Origin: Raineyella fluvialis
GTDB taxonomy: Bacteria; Actinomycetota; Actinomycetes; Propionibacteriales; Propionibacteriaceae
DNA length: 64,000 nucleotides
Assembly: GCF_009646095.1 (NCBI RefSeq)
Contig: NZ_CP045725.1
Location: 186,001-250,000 of the forward strand
Reading direction: 5' to 3'
Positions within the stretch are counted from its first letter, which is position 1. Every line of letters begins with the position of its first letter. The position numbers were made by a program, and so were the translations under genes. The notes beneath the pieces are model-generated. The model was not told the DNA's origin. It saw only the letters and a list, made by a program, of their open reading frames with translations, and made no database searches. Positions 17,421 through 26,607 of this stretch are shown here, piece after piece.

Positions 17421-20065
17421 ATGCCACCCCCACCGGGACCGGGCGGCCGCTCGGCGGCGACCCAGAGCGGGCGCGGCTGCGGCTCACGGCGCAGGTAGGA
17501 CTCGGCGATCGACTCCGAGACGCGGAACAGCCTCGAGCGCAGGTCTGCGAGGTAGTCGTCGACGCAGTGGACCGGATTGGGACCCGGTGTCGGTGCCTGC
17601 GGCAGGGCCGATCCGGCCTCGTCAGCAGCCGGGGGGACGAGGGCCGGTTCACCGTGGCTCACCCGCCGCACGGCGGTGGCGGTGGTGAGGTCGGCGAGGT
17701 CCGCGAGCAACCGCTGGGGCCGGCCCGTGGTGGGGGCGTGCGGCAGGCGACCGAGCGCCCGCTGCAGCCGCTGCACCTGGAAGGCGACCGAACGCGGATT
17801 GCTCGGGTCGGCCACCAGCAGGTCCAGCACCGCGGCGACCTCGGGGCGCCCGCCATGTCGACGGCGGTGGGTCACCACGCTCTCCGCCGCCGTCATCGCG
17901 GCATTGAGCACCATCTGCTGCGGCGGGAGGGACCAACGGCCGTTCCCGTCGGCGGTCGCCCCGGCTCGCAGCGCCGGCATGGAGAAGCTGTACTGCAGCA
18001 GGCCGACCACCTGGACGGCACGTTCCACCGCTCGCCCCGAGTCGAGGAGTTGCCACCCCGCGTCGCGGACCATGTTCTCCGCGGTGATCCCGTTGAGCGC
18101 CAACAGCGCGACGAGGCTGCGTTCGGCGGCATCCGCGAGCCGACTCGAGTCGTCGGGGGCCGCGCGGCGCAGTTCGTCCAAGGCGCGCTCGGCCCCGGCC
18201 AGGACGACCCAGACGTCGGAAGAGAGCTGGTCCCGGACACCGTCGGCCGCATGGCTGAGTCTCGCCAGGGACCTGGCGACGGTGCCGCGCCGCGACCGGT
18301 TCACCAGCTGCGTCCGCAACTGGCGCAGGGCGCTGCTCCCGTCGTTGGGCCTGGGTGTCGACGTGAGCGCATACAGCGCATCGAGCAGTACGTCCACCGG
18401 TGACCCGGGCCGGCAGACCATGTTCATCTCGACCAGCACGTGGTGGGTGGCGCTGACGAGTCGGACGATGTCCTCGGCCCGTTCGGCATAACGGCCCATC
18501 CAGTACATGTCGTCCAGCACCCGCGGCACCATCGCACCATTGGTGGCGATGAGGTCGGCGACGACGTCGTCCTCGGCATCGGTCATGGCCGGCAGGTCGC
18601 TGCCGACGATCCACAGGTCCTTGGTGGGTCGTCCGGAGATGGCGGCCGTGCCCGGCGTCGTCGCCTTCGGCTCGGCGACGACCTCTCCCAGGCCGCCCGG
18701 GAGGGCGGCGTACGAGGTGCCGCGGCGGATCAGGTAGCCGGTGAGCTGGAACGGCGCGGTGACGATCCTGCCGTCCCGGATCGTCGGGCTCGTCGACAGC
18801 GGCAGCGGCTGCTGACCGACGTAGAGGTGGGGCTCCGCCTCGAGACGACGGACCAACTCGTCACGCTCACCGGGGCCGAGCAGGGGACCTTCCCAGGTGC
18901 GGCCGGAGCCGATGTGGGCGACCCGCAACTCGGCCAGATGCGTACGCACATGACTGCGGGCGGAGTCCTCGCCGCACCACCAGGTCGGCAACGAGGGCAG
19001 CCGCAGCGGCTCGTCCAGCAGCACATGGCAGATGACGTCGTCGAAGGCCATCAGGCCCGGATTCTCCAGCACCCCGGTGCCGAGCGCGTTGACCACCGAC
19101 ACAGCGCCGCGCCGGACCACCTCGGTGAGTCCCGCGACGCCGAGCCGGGAACCGGGCTGCAACTCGAGGGGGTCGGTGGCGCGAGCCGCTACGTGGCGGA
19201 AGATCACGTCGACCGGCTCGAGCCGCCCCAGCGACCGCAACCACACCCGCCCGTCACGGACGACGAGGTCGCTGCCCTCGACGAGGGGGAAGCCGAGCCG
19301 ACTCGCGAGGAAGGCCTGGTCGAAGGCCGTCGCGGCGTGGGTGCCGGGAGTGAGGACGACGACATGAGGGTCCTCGACCTCGCTCGGGCCGGACTCGACC
19401 AGCGCCGCACGCATCGCCTGGTAGAAGGGGGTGAGTCGGATCAGGTCCGCCTCGCGGTAGAGCTCGGCGTGCACCCTGGACAGGACCCGCCGGTTCTCCA
19501 TCGCATACCCGGCGCCGACCGGGGCCTGGGTCTCCTGGGCCCGGACCAGCCAGCCGCCCTGCGGATCACGCCCGATCGTCGCCCCGGCCATGAACAATCC
19601 GCCCGCCTGCCGCGCCCCGACCAACGGGCGGAGGTAGCCGGGGTGGCCCATCACGACCTCGGGCGGCAGGACGCCGTCGGCCAGCAGACGCTGCTCCCCG
19701 TAGAGGTCTGCGAAGACGGCCGACAGCAGCTCGGCACGCTGCACCAGCCCGGTCTCCAGCTCACGCCACTCCCGGGAGTGCAGGACGAGGGGCAGCGGGT
19801 CCAGACGCCAGGGCTGCGGCTCGGCGACGTCCTCGTCGTCGTCAGTGTGTCCGCCGTCGTCGGCGACCTGGGTCGTCCACGGGCGGTAGGTGACGTTGTC
19901 GTCCGCCAGGCGCCGGTCGATCTCCCGCTGCCGGACCGACCAGTCGAGAGACGCCTCCGTCAGTGCGTCGAGCTCGGCCCACCCCACCCGCAGCGTGCCG
20001 TCCGGGGCCCGGAACTCGTCGTACGGGCCCGGAGCGGGGCCGGGCCCCGCGGAATCCATCGTCAA
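17417..20065 (-). CDS. Circularly permuted ATP-grasp fused to alpha-E domain
   Basis: 882 residues. Residues 1 to about 510 are a type 2 circularly permuted ATP-grasp (DUF404/DUF407), recognisable by GAGYAMENRRVLSRVHAEL, VVLTPGTHAATAFDQAFLA and DLVVRDGRVWLRSLGRLEPVDVIFR. From about 530 (MVPRVLDDMYWMGRYAERAEDIVRL) to the end is the all-helical alpha-E domain (DUF403). In many genomes these are two proteins. Here they are fused and coupled to the transglutaminase, so ligase, helper and protease come from one transcript. Similar systems have been proposed to make peptide-like tags or products, but the substrate is unknown. Confidence 0.9.
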   Translation of the reverse strand: MTMDSAGPGPAPGPYDEFRAPDGTLRVGWAELDALTEASLDWSVRQREIDRRLADDNVTYRPWTTQVADDGGHTDDDEDVAEPQPWRLDPLPLVLHSREWRELETGLVQRAELLSAVFADLYGEQRLLADGVLPPEVVMGHPGYLRPLVGARQAGGLFMAGATIGRDPQGGWLVRAQETQAPVGAGYAMENRRVLSRVHAELYREADLIRLTPFYQAMRAALVESGPSEVEDPHVVVLTPGTHAATAFDQAFLASRLGFPLVEGSDLVVRDGRVWLRSLGRLEPVDVIFRHVAARATDPLELQPGSRLGVAGLTEVVRRGAVSVVNALGTGVLENPGLMAFDDVICHVLLDEPLRLPSLPTWWCGEDSARSHVRTHLAELRVAHIGSGRTWEGPLLGPGERDELVRRLEAEPHLYVGQQPLPLSTSPTIRDGRIVTAPFQLTGYLIRRGTSYAALPGGLGEVVAEPKATTPGTAAISGRPTKDLWIVGSDLPAMTDAEDDVVADLIATNGAMVPRVLDDMYWMGRYAERAEDIVRLVSATHHVLVEMNMVCRPGSPVDVLLDALYALTSTPRPNDGSSALRQLRTQLVNRSRRGTVARSLARLSHAADGVRDQLSSDVWVVLAGAERALDELRRAAPDDSSRLADAAERSLVALLALNGITAENMVRDAGWQLLDSGRAVERAVQVVGLLQYSFSMPALRAGATADGNGRWSLPPQQMVLNAAMTAAESVVTHRRRHGGRPEVAAVLDLLVADPSNPRSVAFQVQRLQRALGRLPHAPTTGRPQRLLADLADLTTATAVRRVSHGEPALVPPAADEAGSALPQAPTPGPNPVHCVDDYLADLRSRLFRVSESIAESYLRREPQPRPLWVAAERPPGPGGGGM

Positions 20066-20069
20066 TCCC

Positions 20070-21527
20070 TCAGTAGCGGTAGAAGTCCGGCTTGAAGGGT
20101 CCCTCGACCGGCACGCCGAGGTAGTCGGCCTGCTTCTGCGTCAGGGTCGACAGGTGCACACCGAGCGAGGCGAGGTGGAAGCGAGCCACCATCTCGTCGA
20201 GATGCTTGGGGAGCCGGTGGACGCCGATGGGGTACGCGTCGAGGTTGGTCCACAGCTCGATCTGGCCGAGGACCTGGTTGGTGAACGAGTTCGACATCAC
20301 GAAGCTGGGGTGCCCGGTGGCGTTGCCGAGGTTGAGCAGTCGCCCCTCCGACAGCACGATGATCGCGTGCTCGCTCACCTCGGCCCCGGACTCGGTGCTG
20401 CCGGCGGGGAAGACCCACTCATCGACCTGCGGCTTGACGGTCGTCCGCCGCACGCCCGGCCAGGCCGCGAGACCGGCCATGTCGATCTCGTTGTCGAAGT
20501 GACCGATGTTGCCGACGATCGCCTGGTGCTTCATCAGCGCCATCTGCTCGGCGGAGATGACGTCACAGCAGCCGGTGGCGGTGACGAAGATGTCGCCGAC
20601 ACCGATCACCTCGTCGAGGGTGGCGACCTGGTAGCCGTCCATCGAGGCCTGCAGCGCACAGATGGGGTCGATCTCGGTGACGATGACCCGGGCCCCCTGG
20701 CCGCGCAGCGACTGCGCGCAGCCCTTGCCCACGTCGCCGTAGCCGCAGACGACCGCGACCTTGCCGCCGATCAGCACGTCGGTCCCCCGGTTGATGCCGT
20801 CGATCAGGGAGTGCCGGATCCCGTAGATGTTGTCGAACTTCGACTTGGTCACCGCGTCGTTGACATTGATCGCCGGCCACAGCAGCGAACCGTCCCGCGC
20901 CGCCTGGTAGAGCCGGTGCACGCCGGTCGTGGTCTCCTCGGTCACGCCCTGGATGCAGCCGGCGACCGCGACCCAGTCGACCGTCCCGTCCTGGAGCGTG
21001 GACCGCAGGACACCGAAGAGCGCCCGCTCCTCGTCCGACTGCGCGGCGGCGGGATCCGGCAGGGTGCCGGCCTTCTGGTGCTCGGCCCCGAGGTGGACGA
21101 GCAACGTGGCGTCGCCGCCGTCGTCGAGGATCATCGTCGGCAGTTCGCCGCCGGGCCAGATGAAGGTCTGGGTGGTGGCCCACCAGTACTCGTCGAGGGA
21201 CTCCCCCTTCCAGGCGAACACGGGCTGGCCGGCCGGCGCCTCCGCCGTCCCGTCGCCCACGGCGATCGCCGCGGCGGCGTGGTCCTGGGTGGAGAAGATG
21301 TTGCAGGACGCCCAGCGGACCCGAGCTCCGAGAGCGACCAGGGTCTCGATCAGCACCGCCGTCTGGATGGTCATGTGCAGGGAGCCGGCGATCCGGGCTC
21401 CGGCCAGCGGCTGCTGGGGGCCGTACGTCTCGCGCATCGCCATCAGGCCCGGCATCTCGTGTTCGGCAAGAGCGATCTCACGGCGGCCGAAATCGGCCAG
21501 GGTCAGGTCAGCGACGCGGTAGTCCAT
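20070..21527 (-). CDS. ahcY: Adenosylhomocysteinase
   Basis: 485 residues. It splits S-adenosylhomocysteine into adenosine and homocysteine, keeping methylation running, with bound NAD. The NAD motif [15 protein letters not shown] and the upstream segment [17 protein letters not shown] are present, and the C-terminus ends in KPDFYRY, the classic terminal motif. It has the roughly 40-residue insert (near [11 protein letters not shown]) of the long bacterial form. Start ATG 21527 is preferred over an upstream TTG because TAGCAT (21536-21541) lies 8 nt away. It ends 4 nt before the ATP-grasp start, so the three genes may be read together. Confidence 0.95.
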   Translation of the reverse strand: MDYRVADLTLADFGRREIALAEHEMPGLMAMRETYGPQQPLAGARIAGSLHMTIQTAVLIETLVALGARVRWASCNIFSTQDHAAAAIAVGDGTAEAPAGQPVFAWKGESLDEYWWATTQTFIWPGGELPTMILDDGGDATLLVHLGAEHQKAGTLPDPAAAQSDEERALFGVLRSTLQDGTVDWVAVAGCIQGVTEETTTGVHRLYQAARDGSLLWPAINVNDAVTKSKFDNIYGIRHSLIDGINRGTDVLIGGKVAVVCGYGDVGKGCAQSLRGQGARVIVTEIDPICALQASMDGYQVATLDEVIGVGDIFVTATGCCDVISAEQMALMKHQAIVGNIGHFDNEIDMAGLAAWPGVRRTTVKPQVDEWVFPAGSTESGAEVSEHAIIVLSEGRLLNLGNATGHPSFVMSNSFTNQVLGQIELWTNLDAYPIGVHRLPKHLDEMVARFHLASLGVHLSTLTQKQADYLGVPVEGPFKPDFYRY

Positions 21528-21581
21528 GGTGGGCAATGCTACAAGGTGACTGTGCGGGGCCCTGCCGGTGCGCCACCATGC

Positions 21582-21615
21582 GTCGGGGCCCCGGTCGATC
21601 GACCGGGGACCCGAC
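21582..21615 (-). terminator. Hairpin after the DUF3618 operon
   Basis: A nearly perfect 34-nt dyad: gtcggg and cccgac outside, the self-complementary ccggtcgatcgaccgg inside. It lies 22 nt past the DUF3618 stop and about 40 nt before the ahcY -10 on the same strand. Confidence 0.7.
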
Positions 21616-21637
21616 GCCAGCAGGGAACAGGCGAGGC

Positions 21638-22378
21638 TCAGCGCACGGCGCCGGGGCCGGGCCGCGGCCCGGTGTCGCCCCCGCGGGCCTGGCCCTTGAC
21701 TGTCTCCGCGCTGGACCGGGCATCCTCACGTACGGTGTCGACGCCCGACTGGGCCGTGTCCTTCACCGAGGCTGCGGCGTCCTGGGCGACGGGCTTGACG
21801 TTCTCCACCGACTCCTGGACGACGCTCTTGGCCTCGTCGACCAAGGGAGCGGCCTGCTCCTTGACCCTGGACGCGGCCCGGCGCTCGGCCTCCGAGGCCG
21901 GCATGAGTGCAGCCACCACTCCGCCGAGGCCGAAGGCGATCAGGCCGAGGGCGAGCGGTGCGCCCTGGGTCCGGCGGCGGATCTCCTGCGGAGCATGGGC
22001 AGCAGCGTCGCGGACGTTCGCTGCCACCTCCCCGGCGCCCTCCTTGGCCCTCTGCACCGTCGAGGGCTCACCCGCCGAGGCGTAGGGGTCCTCGCCGGAG
22101 CGTGGCCCGGACGGACGGCCGTACGGCGCCCCGGTCCCGGCCGTCACCGGGTATCCGCGCTCGTCGTAGTAGTCGTAGTAGTCGTTGTCGTCGTACTCGT
22201 CGTCCGAGCCGAAGAGCCGGGCGCGCAGTGACCCGGCCGACGACCGGACCTTGCGCACCTGGCGCCGGGCGATCTGGCGGGGGCTCGCCTCGTCGGCCAG
22301 GGCGTTGACGTCATAGCTGAGATTGGCACGGGTGCGATCGATGTCGCGCCGGATGTCATCGGGGTCGTTGGTGCTCAT
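21638..22378 (-). CDS. DUF3618 membrane-associated protein
   Basis: 246 residues. DUF3618 is the start: [29 protein letters not shown] (residues 6-34), a short amphipathic motif seen in actinobacterial envelope proteins. An acidic Tyr/Asp patch follows (residues 58-75), then a single predicted membrane span ([20 protein letters not shown], near 155). The tail has repeated Val/Ala/Lys/Glu helices ([23 protein letters not shown]) like LEA or apolipoprotein-type amphipathic helices. It overlaps the holin-X gene upstream by 4 nt (ATGA) and is the last gene of a three-gene operon. Probable role in membrane stability, inferred only. Confidence 0.82.
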   Translation of the reverse strand: MSTNDPDDIRRDIDRTRANLSYDVNALADEASPRQIARRQVRKVRSSAGSLRARLFGSDDEYDDNDYYDYYDERGYPVTAGTGAPYGRPSGPRSGEDPYASAGEPSTVQRAKEGAGEVAANVRDAAAHAPQEIRRRTQGAPLALGLIAFGLGGVVAALMPASEAERRAASRVKEQAAPLVDEAKSVVQESVENVKPVAQDAAASVKDTAQSGVDTVREDARSSAETVKGQARGGDTGPRPGPGAVR

Positions 22379-22848
22379 CGGTTGTTCTCCTCGTCACCCT
22401 TCAGGGCATCAGGGATCTGGGTGAGGCTTTCCTTGGTCTGCGGCACGCCGGGTGCCTTCTTCATCTGGGACCGTCCGACGGCCACGAGGATCGCGGCGAT
22501 GATCGCCCAGATCACGGCCACGATGAGGCCGGCGGGGGCGAGGGCGGGCTCGGCGGCCGTGCCGATGGCCCGGCCGATCACCCACCAGAGCGCCAGGGAG
22601 AGGAAGGTGACGACCATCAGCCCGCCGACCGCCGCTCCGGCGAACATGCCGGCGCCGGCGCCGTAGTGCTTGGCCGTCTGGGAGGCCTCCGCCTTGGCGA
22701 GGGCCACTTCCTGACGCATCAGGGTGGACAGGTCCTCTCCCAGGTCGCCGACGATCTCCCCGATCGAGCGCTCGTCACCAGGGAGGCGCGGGCTGTCGGG
22801 ATCGCTCCCGCGGGCCTCAGGGGTGACCGGCTGGTACGGGTGGCTCAT
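22375..22848 (-). CDS. Phage-holin-superfamily III (actinobacterial holin-X) protein
   Basis: 157 residues. A soluble helix (SIGEIVGDLGEDLSTLMRQEVALAKAEAS, residues 27-57) precedes two adjacent membrane spans (residues 65-88 and 100-122). This is the layout of the actinobacterial holin-X family (PF07332 type). Despite the name there is no sign of a prophage. These proteins sit with DUF3618 in many actinobacteria and are thought to be envelope components. It overlaps both neighbours by 4 nt. Confidence 0.85.
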   Translation of the reverse strand: MSHPYQPVTPEARGSDPDSPRLPGDERSIGEIVGDLGEDLSTLMRQEVALAKAEASQTAKHYGAGAGMFAGAAVGGLMVVTFLSLALWWVIGRAIGTAAEPALAPAGLIVAVIWAIIAAILVAVGRSQMKKAPGVPQTKESLTQIPDALKGDEENNR

Positions 22849-23678
22849 CGCGGACCCTCCTGACTTCTCCGGGGATCACGCGGATCCGGGATGCCGGCCC
22901 CGGTGGACGTGGGCCCGGTCGACTCGGAGGTCACCTCCGGGTACGTGTCGGAGTAAGGGTTGTACGAGGCGGTCTCGGGGAGGCGAGGGCCGGGGGTGCC
23001 GACTCCGCCCTGGGCCCGCTCGCCCGCTCCGACTCCGCCGTACGTGGAGCCGTACGTGGAGCCGTACGTCTGGGAGGAGACGGACGATGTCTGCTCCGGG
23101 TAGGTGGGCCGGCGGGTGATGGGCCGCTCGGGCGCGCCCTCCTGGAGGGCTCGGGCGAATCGGCCGACGACGAGGCCGGCGCCGGCTGCCGCGGCGAGGA
23201 ACGACACCGGGTTGCGCCGGGCATAGCGTCGGACCTCGGTGAGGGCCTCGTCGGGCCCGTGGTTCTCCAGCCAGTCGGCGATCCGCCGGCCACGGTGGGC
23301 GAGGTCGCCGACCAACTGGCTGGCCACCCCCTGCTGCTCGGATGCTCCGGCCATCTGGCGCAACTCGTCGGCGATCTCCCGGAGGCTCCCGCCGATGCGG
23401 GTCATCTGGGTATCCGTCTGGTCGCGGGCCTCCGCGAGGCTCTTGTCAGCGAGGCGGCGCACCTGCGTGCCGGCCTCGTCGGTCACCTGCTGGACCTGGT
23501 CTCCCGCTGTCGACGCGACCCGCCGTGCCTCATCCTTCGCGGTGTCTGCGGTGGCGCCGGCGTCGGGCCGGGAATTGCCGCCCCCTTCGCGGGCGGGACT
23601 CACCTCACCACCTGTGGCGCCGAAGGCGGCCGTAGGCGGGTAGCCGGTGGGGCTGGTGGGATCGGTAGGGGTCGTCAT
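22845..23678 (-). CDS. LEA/apolipoprotein-like helical protein
   Basis: 277 residues from ATG 23678, with a GGAG ribosome binding site 6 nt upstream. No catalytic motif. Residues 40-135 are long charged amphipathic helices (TAKDEARRVASTAGDQVQQV, then ADKSLAEARDQTDTQM). Residues about 165-185 form one possible membrane span (SFLAAAAGAGLVVGRFARAL). The C-terminal 90 residues are Ser/Thr/Tyr/Pro-rich with short GSTYGSTYGG repeats and look disordered. It is the first gene of the operon with holin-X and DUF3618. A shared role at the membrane is likely, but the function is unknown. Confidence 0.7.
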   Translation of the reverse strand: MTTPTDPTSPTGYPPTAAFGATGGEVSPAREGGGNSRPDAGATADTAKDEARRVASTAGDQVQQVTDEAGTQVRRLADKSLAEARDQTDTQMTRIGGSLREIADELRQMAGASEQQGVASQLVGDLAHRGRRIADWLENHGPDEALTEVRRYARRNPVSFLAAAAGAGLVVGRFARALQEGAPERPITRRPTYPEQTSSVSSQTYGSTYGSTYGGVGAGERAQGGVGTPGPRLPETASYNPYSDTYPEVTSESTGPTSTGAGIPDPRDPRRSQEGPR

Positions 23679-23753
23679 GGCGTCTCCGTTCCATTCGCGG
23701 CGCCCTTCGGCGCCGACTCCACCCTCTTGCCCCCTCTGGGACGTCCAAAACCC

Positions 23754-23791
23754 CTGAAAATGAAAAAAGGGAGGAGGAGGGGGAAGGAGAA
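23754..23791. other. Polypurine/polypyrimidine tract
   Basis: The plus strand from 23754 to 23791 is almost only A and G, including an AAAAAA run and repeated GGAGG. On the minus strand it reads T- and C-rich and lies in the gap after the SIS gene stop, where it may help end transcription. The hairpin ggcgcc/ggcgcc near 23700-23715 is nearby. Confidence 0.55.
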
Positions 23792-23797
23792 CGCGAC

Positions 23798-24826
23798 TCA
23801 GTCGATCGAGGACGCGCCCAAGCCGATCCCGAGGTAGGCGGCGGTGAAACGACCGCGCTGCAGAAGCATGACGTAACGGGCGAGGGCTTCGCTCTCGCGC
23901 GCCTCGATGGTGTCCGTGCGCACGTCCACCCGGCTGCAGGCCGTACGCAACGAGGCGACGGCCCTGGTCACGTCGGAGCGGGTGTCGCCGTCGTCGAGGA
24001 TCACCAGGCAGGGGCGCCGATCGGCCTGTGGCCCGTCCTCGAACGGATCGGCGAACGGATCGGCGGGCTTGGTGGCCTCGATCACCGCCATCAGGTCGTG
24101 CGCGTCGGCGGACAACGCCGCTCGGCCGCTGACGGAGCGGAGGTCGGAGGCGACCCTGCGGCCCGCTCTGGCTGCCAGCACGGAGCCTCCCCAGACCAGC
24201 GGCTGGGCATCGGCCAGGGCGCAGGCCAGTTCCTTGGCCGGATTGGCCGACAGGTCCACGTACGGGGAACACGCCTCCGCCACCATGTCCGCGGCATCGG
24301 CGATGGACTCGACCGAGACCGGCGGCCCGAGCCGCATCTCATGCAGGGCGGCCAGCACCACCATGACCGCGGCGAGCGGGTCACCGGTGGAGGTGGGGAT
24401 CAGGGTGGTGCTGCGCGACGCGGCGAACTCCGCCACGGACGAGACCTCGGGGGCGGTGATGACGATCCGGGCGCCTCGCCGCGAAGCCTCCTGCGCCGTT
24501 TCGATCAGGGCGGGGTCGGAGCCCTCGGAGGCCAGGATCAGCACCAGGTCGAGCGGGCCGACCCAGCCGGGAAGCCCCTGCCGCGGCCAGGCGACGAACG
24601 GGACGGGGCAGGTGGGCTCGAGAACGGCCCGGATGAGCCGGGCATCGGTCCCCACGGCGATCACGGCGCGGGGCCGATCCGACTCCGCCAACCCGAAGAT
24701 CCGCGCGGACGCGCCGAACCACTCGCTCCGCAGCCGGGCGCCGCTCTCGGCGAGTCGGCGCAGACCCTCGTCGTACCTCAGCAGCACCCTGCGGTCATCG
24801 AGGCGGGAGTCGTCGAAGTCCGCCAT
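23798..24826 (-). CDS. SIS-domain sugar isomerase-like protein (PGI/PMI type)
   Basis: 342 residues from ATG 24826. It resembles the actinobacterial SIS protein that sits next to phosphomannomutase (Rv3256c type, from memory) and the bifunctional phosphoglucose/phosphomannose isomerases. The SIS core is seen around LDLVLILASEGSDPALIETAQEASRRGARIVITA (residues 103-140), and a second half begins near 195 (PLVWGGSVLAARAGRRVASDLRSVSG). Such enzymes interconvert fructose-6-P and mannose-6-P, which fits the neighbouring mannose genes. Activity is inferred. It follows Trm112 by 13 nt. Confidence 0.75.
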   Translation of the reverse strand: MADFDDSRLDDRRVLLRYDEGLRRLAESGARLRSEWFGASARIFGLAESDRPRAVIAVGTDARLIRAVLEPTCPVPFVAWPRQGLPGWVGPLDLVLILASEGSDPALIETAQEASRRGARIVITAPEVSSVAEFAASRSTTLIPTSTGDPLAAVMVVLAALHEMRLGPPVSVESIADAADMVAEACSPYVDLSANPAKELACALADAQPLVWGGSVLAARAGRRVASDLRSVSGRAALSADAHDLMAVIEATKPADPFADPFEDGPQADRRPCLVILDDGDTRSDVTRAVASLRTACSRVDVRTDTIEARESEALARYVMLLQRGRFTAAYLGIGLGASSID

Positions 24827-24839
24827 CGTCGTCGGAGTC

Positions 24840-25061
24840 CTACTCGCTCTGGTCGCCGTGGTGGCGGCCGGTGTCCACTCCGTGGGGGTTGCGGGCCTCG
24901 TCGACCAGCAACACGGGGATCCCGTCCCGCACCGGATAAGCCAGACCACACCCGTTGCCGGTGCACACCAACTCATGGCGATCGTGGTCCACCGCCAAGG
25001 GCGAATGACAGTTCGGGCATGCCAGCACGTCGAGCAGTGACGGATCCAGATCAACAGCCAT
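24840..25061 (-). CDS. Trm112-family zinc-binding protein
   Basis: 73 residues. LLDVLACPNCHSPLAVDHDRHELVCTGNGCGLAYPVRDGIPVLL shows the four Cys of the Trm112/YcaR zinc ribbon (C15, C18, and the pair near C35 and C40). In eukaryotes Trm112 activates methyltransferases. In actinobacteria this gene stays with the manB/SIS pair and its partner is unknown. GAGGAGA lies 6 nt before the ATG, and TAGACT (25107-25112) is a probable -10 about 45 nt upstream. Confidence 0.85.
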   Translation of the reverse strand: MAVDLDPSLLDVLACPNCHSPLAVDHDRHELVCTGNGCGLAYPVRDGIPVLLVDEARNPHGVDTGRHHGDQSE

Positions 25062-25106
25062 GTCAGTCTCCTCGCTGCCTGCCGGTGTCGGCGGGCCGTA
25101 TCTGTC

Positions 25107-25142
25107 AGTCTAGGAGCGCTCCGTGGGTCGCGGAGCGCTCCG
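25107..25142 (-). promoter_or_regulatory. Trm112 promoter next to paired GGAGCGCTCC palindromes
   Basis: TAGACT (minus strand, 25107-25112) is followed upstream by two GGAGCGCTCC palindromes at 25114-25123 and 25133-25142, 9 bp apart. They cover the expected -35 region and also lie just past the manB stop. They could be an operator or a terminator stem. The centre AGCGCT also occurs at the accD5 and accA3 promoters. Confidence 0.5.
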
Positions 25143-25154
25143 GAACGGTGGCAC

Positions 25155-26540
25155 TCAGTTGCGGACGAGCCCGAGGACCTCGTCGCGCAACGATTCCATC
25201 GTGGCGCGATCGGCGGCCTCGACATTGAGCCGCAACAGGGGCTCGGTGTTCGAGGGACGCAGGTTGACCCGCCATCCGTCGCCGTGGACGGTCAGTCCGT
25301 CGATCCGGTCCTGCCTGCCGCGACCGTCGAACGCCTTGGCGACCACGTCCATCGAGGCCTGCTGGTCCTCGACGTCGGAGTTGATCTCGCCCGAGGCGAC
25401 CCGCCGGGCGTACTTACCGACCAGCTGGGACAGCGGCTGGTCGGAGTGCCCCAACAACGAGAGCACGTGCAGCCCGGCCAGCATGCCGGTGTCGGCGAAG
25501 TAGAAGTCGCGGAAGTAGTAGTGCGCCGAGTGCTCGCCGCCGAAGATCGCGTCCTTCTCGGCCATCAGGGCCTTCACGTACGTGTGGCCGACCTTGGAGG
25601 TCACCGTCGTGCCGCCGTTCTCCGCGACGATCTCGGGGACCGACGCCGAGGTGATCGTGTTGATCACGATGGTGGCTCCCGGCTCGCGGGCAAGCTCCTG
25701 CTCGGCGATCATCGCGGTGATCGCCGACGGGTCGACGACGGCACCGGTCTCGTCGATGGCGAAGCACCGGTCAGCGTCCCCGTCGAACACGAGCGCCAGA
25801 TCGGCGCCGGTCTCGACGACACGATGCTGGGCGTCCACCAGGTTCTCCGGGATCAGCGGATTCGGCTGGTGATTGGGGAACGAACCGTCGAGTTCCCCGT
25901 ACAGCACGTCCACGTCGAGGTTGAGCGGGCCGAGCACGCTCGGCGCGGTGTGGCCGGCCATGCCGTTGCCGGCATCCACGACGACCTTGAGCCGGCGGAT
26001 ACCGTCCAGCGGGACGAGGGCATGCAGGTGCGCCGCGTACTCCGCGAGGAAGTCCTGCTCACGGTAGGACCCACTGGTCTCGGCCGCCGTGGCGATCGCC
26101 GCAAGATCCAGTTCCTGCGCGTCGAGCTCCTGGGCGTCGTGCTTGAGTCGCAGGAGGAACTCCGGCGTCACCGGCCGCGCCCCGGCCAGACAGAACTTCA
26201 CGCCGTTGTACCGGGCCGGGTTGTGCGAGGCGGTGAAGGTGATCCCGGGCAGGTCGAGATGACCGGAAACGAACCACAACTCGTCGGTGGAGGTGAGCCC
26301 GGCGCCGATCACCCGAGCACCCTCACTGCGGGCGCCGGCGATGAACGCCTTGGAGAACTCCGGGCCGCTGGTGCGCATGTCACGCCCGACGACGAACTCC
26401 ACCGGCTCTCCCCCCGCCCCCTTCATGAGTCGGGCGTACGCGACGCCGAGAGCGGTGGCACCGGCGGTGTCCCACTCGGGGGTGTCCCCCGAGGTCACGC
26501 CGCGGATGTCATTGGCCTTGAAGATCTGATCCTGAAGCAT
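25155..26540 (-). CDS. manB: Phosphomannomutase/phosphoglucomutase
   Basis: 461 residues. It converts mannose-6-P to mannose-1-P, the step before GDP-mannose. All four family motifs are visible: the phosphoserine loop ITFTASHNPARYNG (near 100), the metal site LVFDGDADRCF (near 245), the sugar loop FGGEHSAHYYF (near 330) and the phosphate loop RPSNTEPLLRLNVEA (near 430). Start ATG 26540 follows TAGGAT (26549-26554) by 8 nt. With the SIS gene and the GDP-mannose pyrophosphorylase at 29.2 kb it supplies mannose donors for the cell envelope. A second, unrelated-length mutase lies at 49.9 kb. Confidence 0.93.
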   Translation of the reverse strand: MLQDQIFKANDIRGVTSGDTPEWDTAGATALGVAYARLMKGAGGEPVEFVVGRDMRTSGPEFSKAFIAGARSEGARVIGAGLTSTDELWFVSGHLDLPGITFTASHNPARYNGVKFCLAGARPVTPEFLLRLKHDAQELDAQELDLAAIATAAETSGSYREQDFLAEYAAHLHALVPLDGIRRLKVVVDAGNGMAGHTAPSVLGPLNLDVDVLYGELDGSFPNHQPNPLIPENLVDAQHRVVETGADLALVFDGDADRCFAIDETGAVVDPSAITAMIAEQELAREPGATIVINTITSASVPEIVAENGGTTVTSKVGHTYVKALMAEKDAIFGGEHSAHYYFRDFYFADTGMLAGLHVLSLLGHSDQPLSQLVGKYARRVASGEINSDVEDQQASMDVVAKAFDGRGRQDRIDGLTVHGDGWRVNLRPSNTEPLLRLNVEAADRATMESLRDEVLGLVRN

Positions 26541-26607
26541 CGTCGGCGATCCTATCCTCTCGTGGCGGCGCTATGCCCGCCGGTCCGTTGATCCGTACGG
26601 GTCGAGC

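Noticed and set aside
18440-22085. Two long plus-strand frames opposite the ATP-grasp and ahcY genes
   Set aside because: The real minus-strand proteins have full motifs; these have none and change composition with the gene beneath.
22375-22848. Prophage remnant suggested by the holin family name
   Set aside because: No integrase, terminase, capsid or lysin nearby, and the gene is in a conserved three-gene actinobacterial set.
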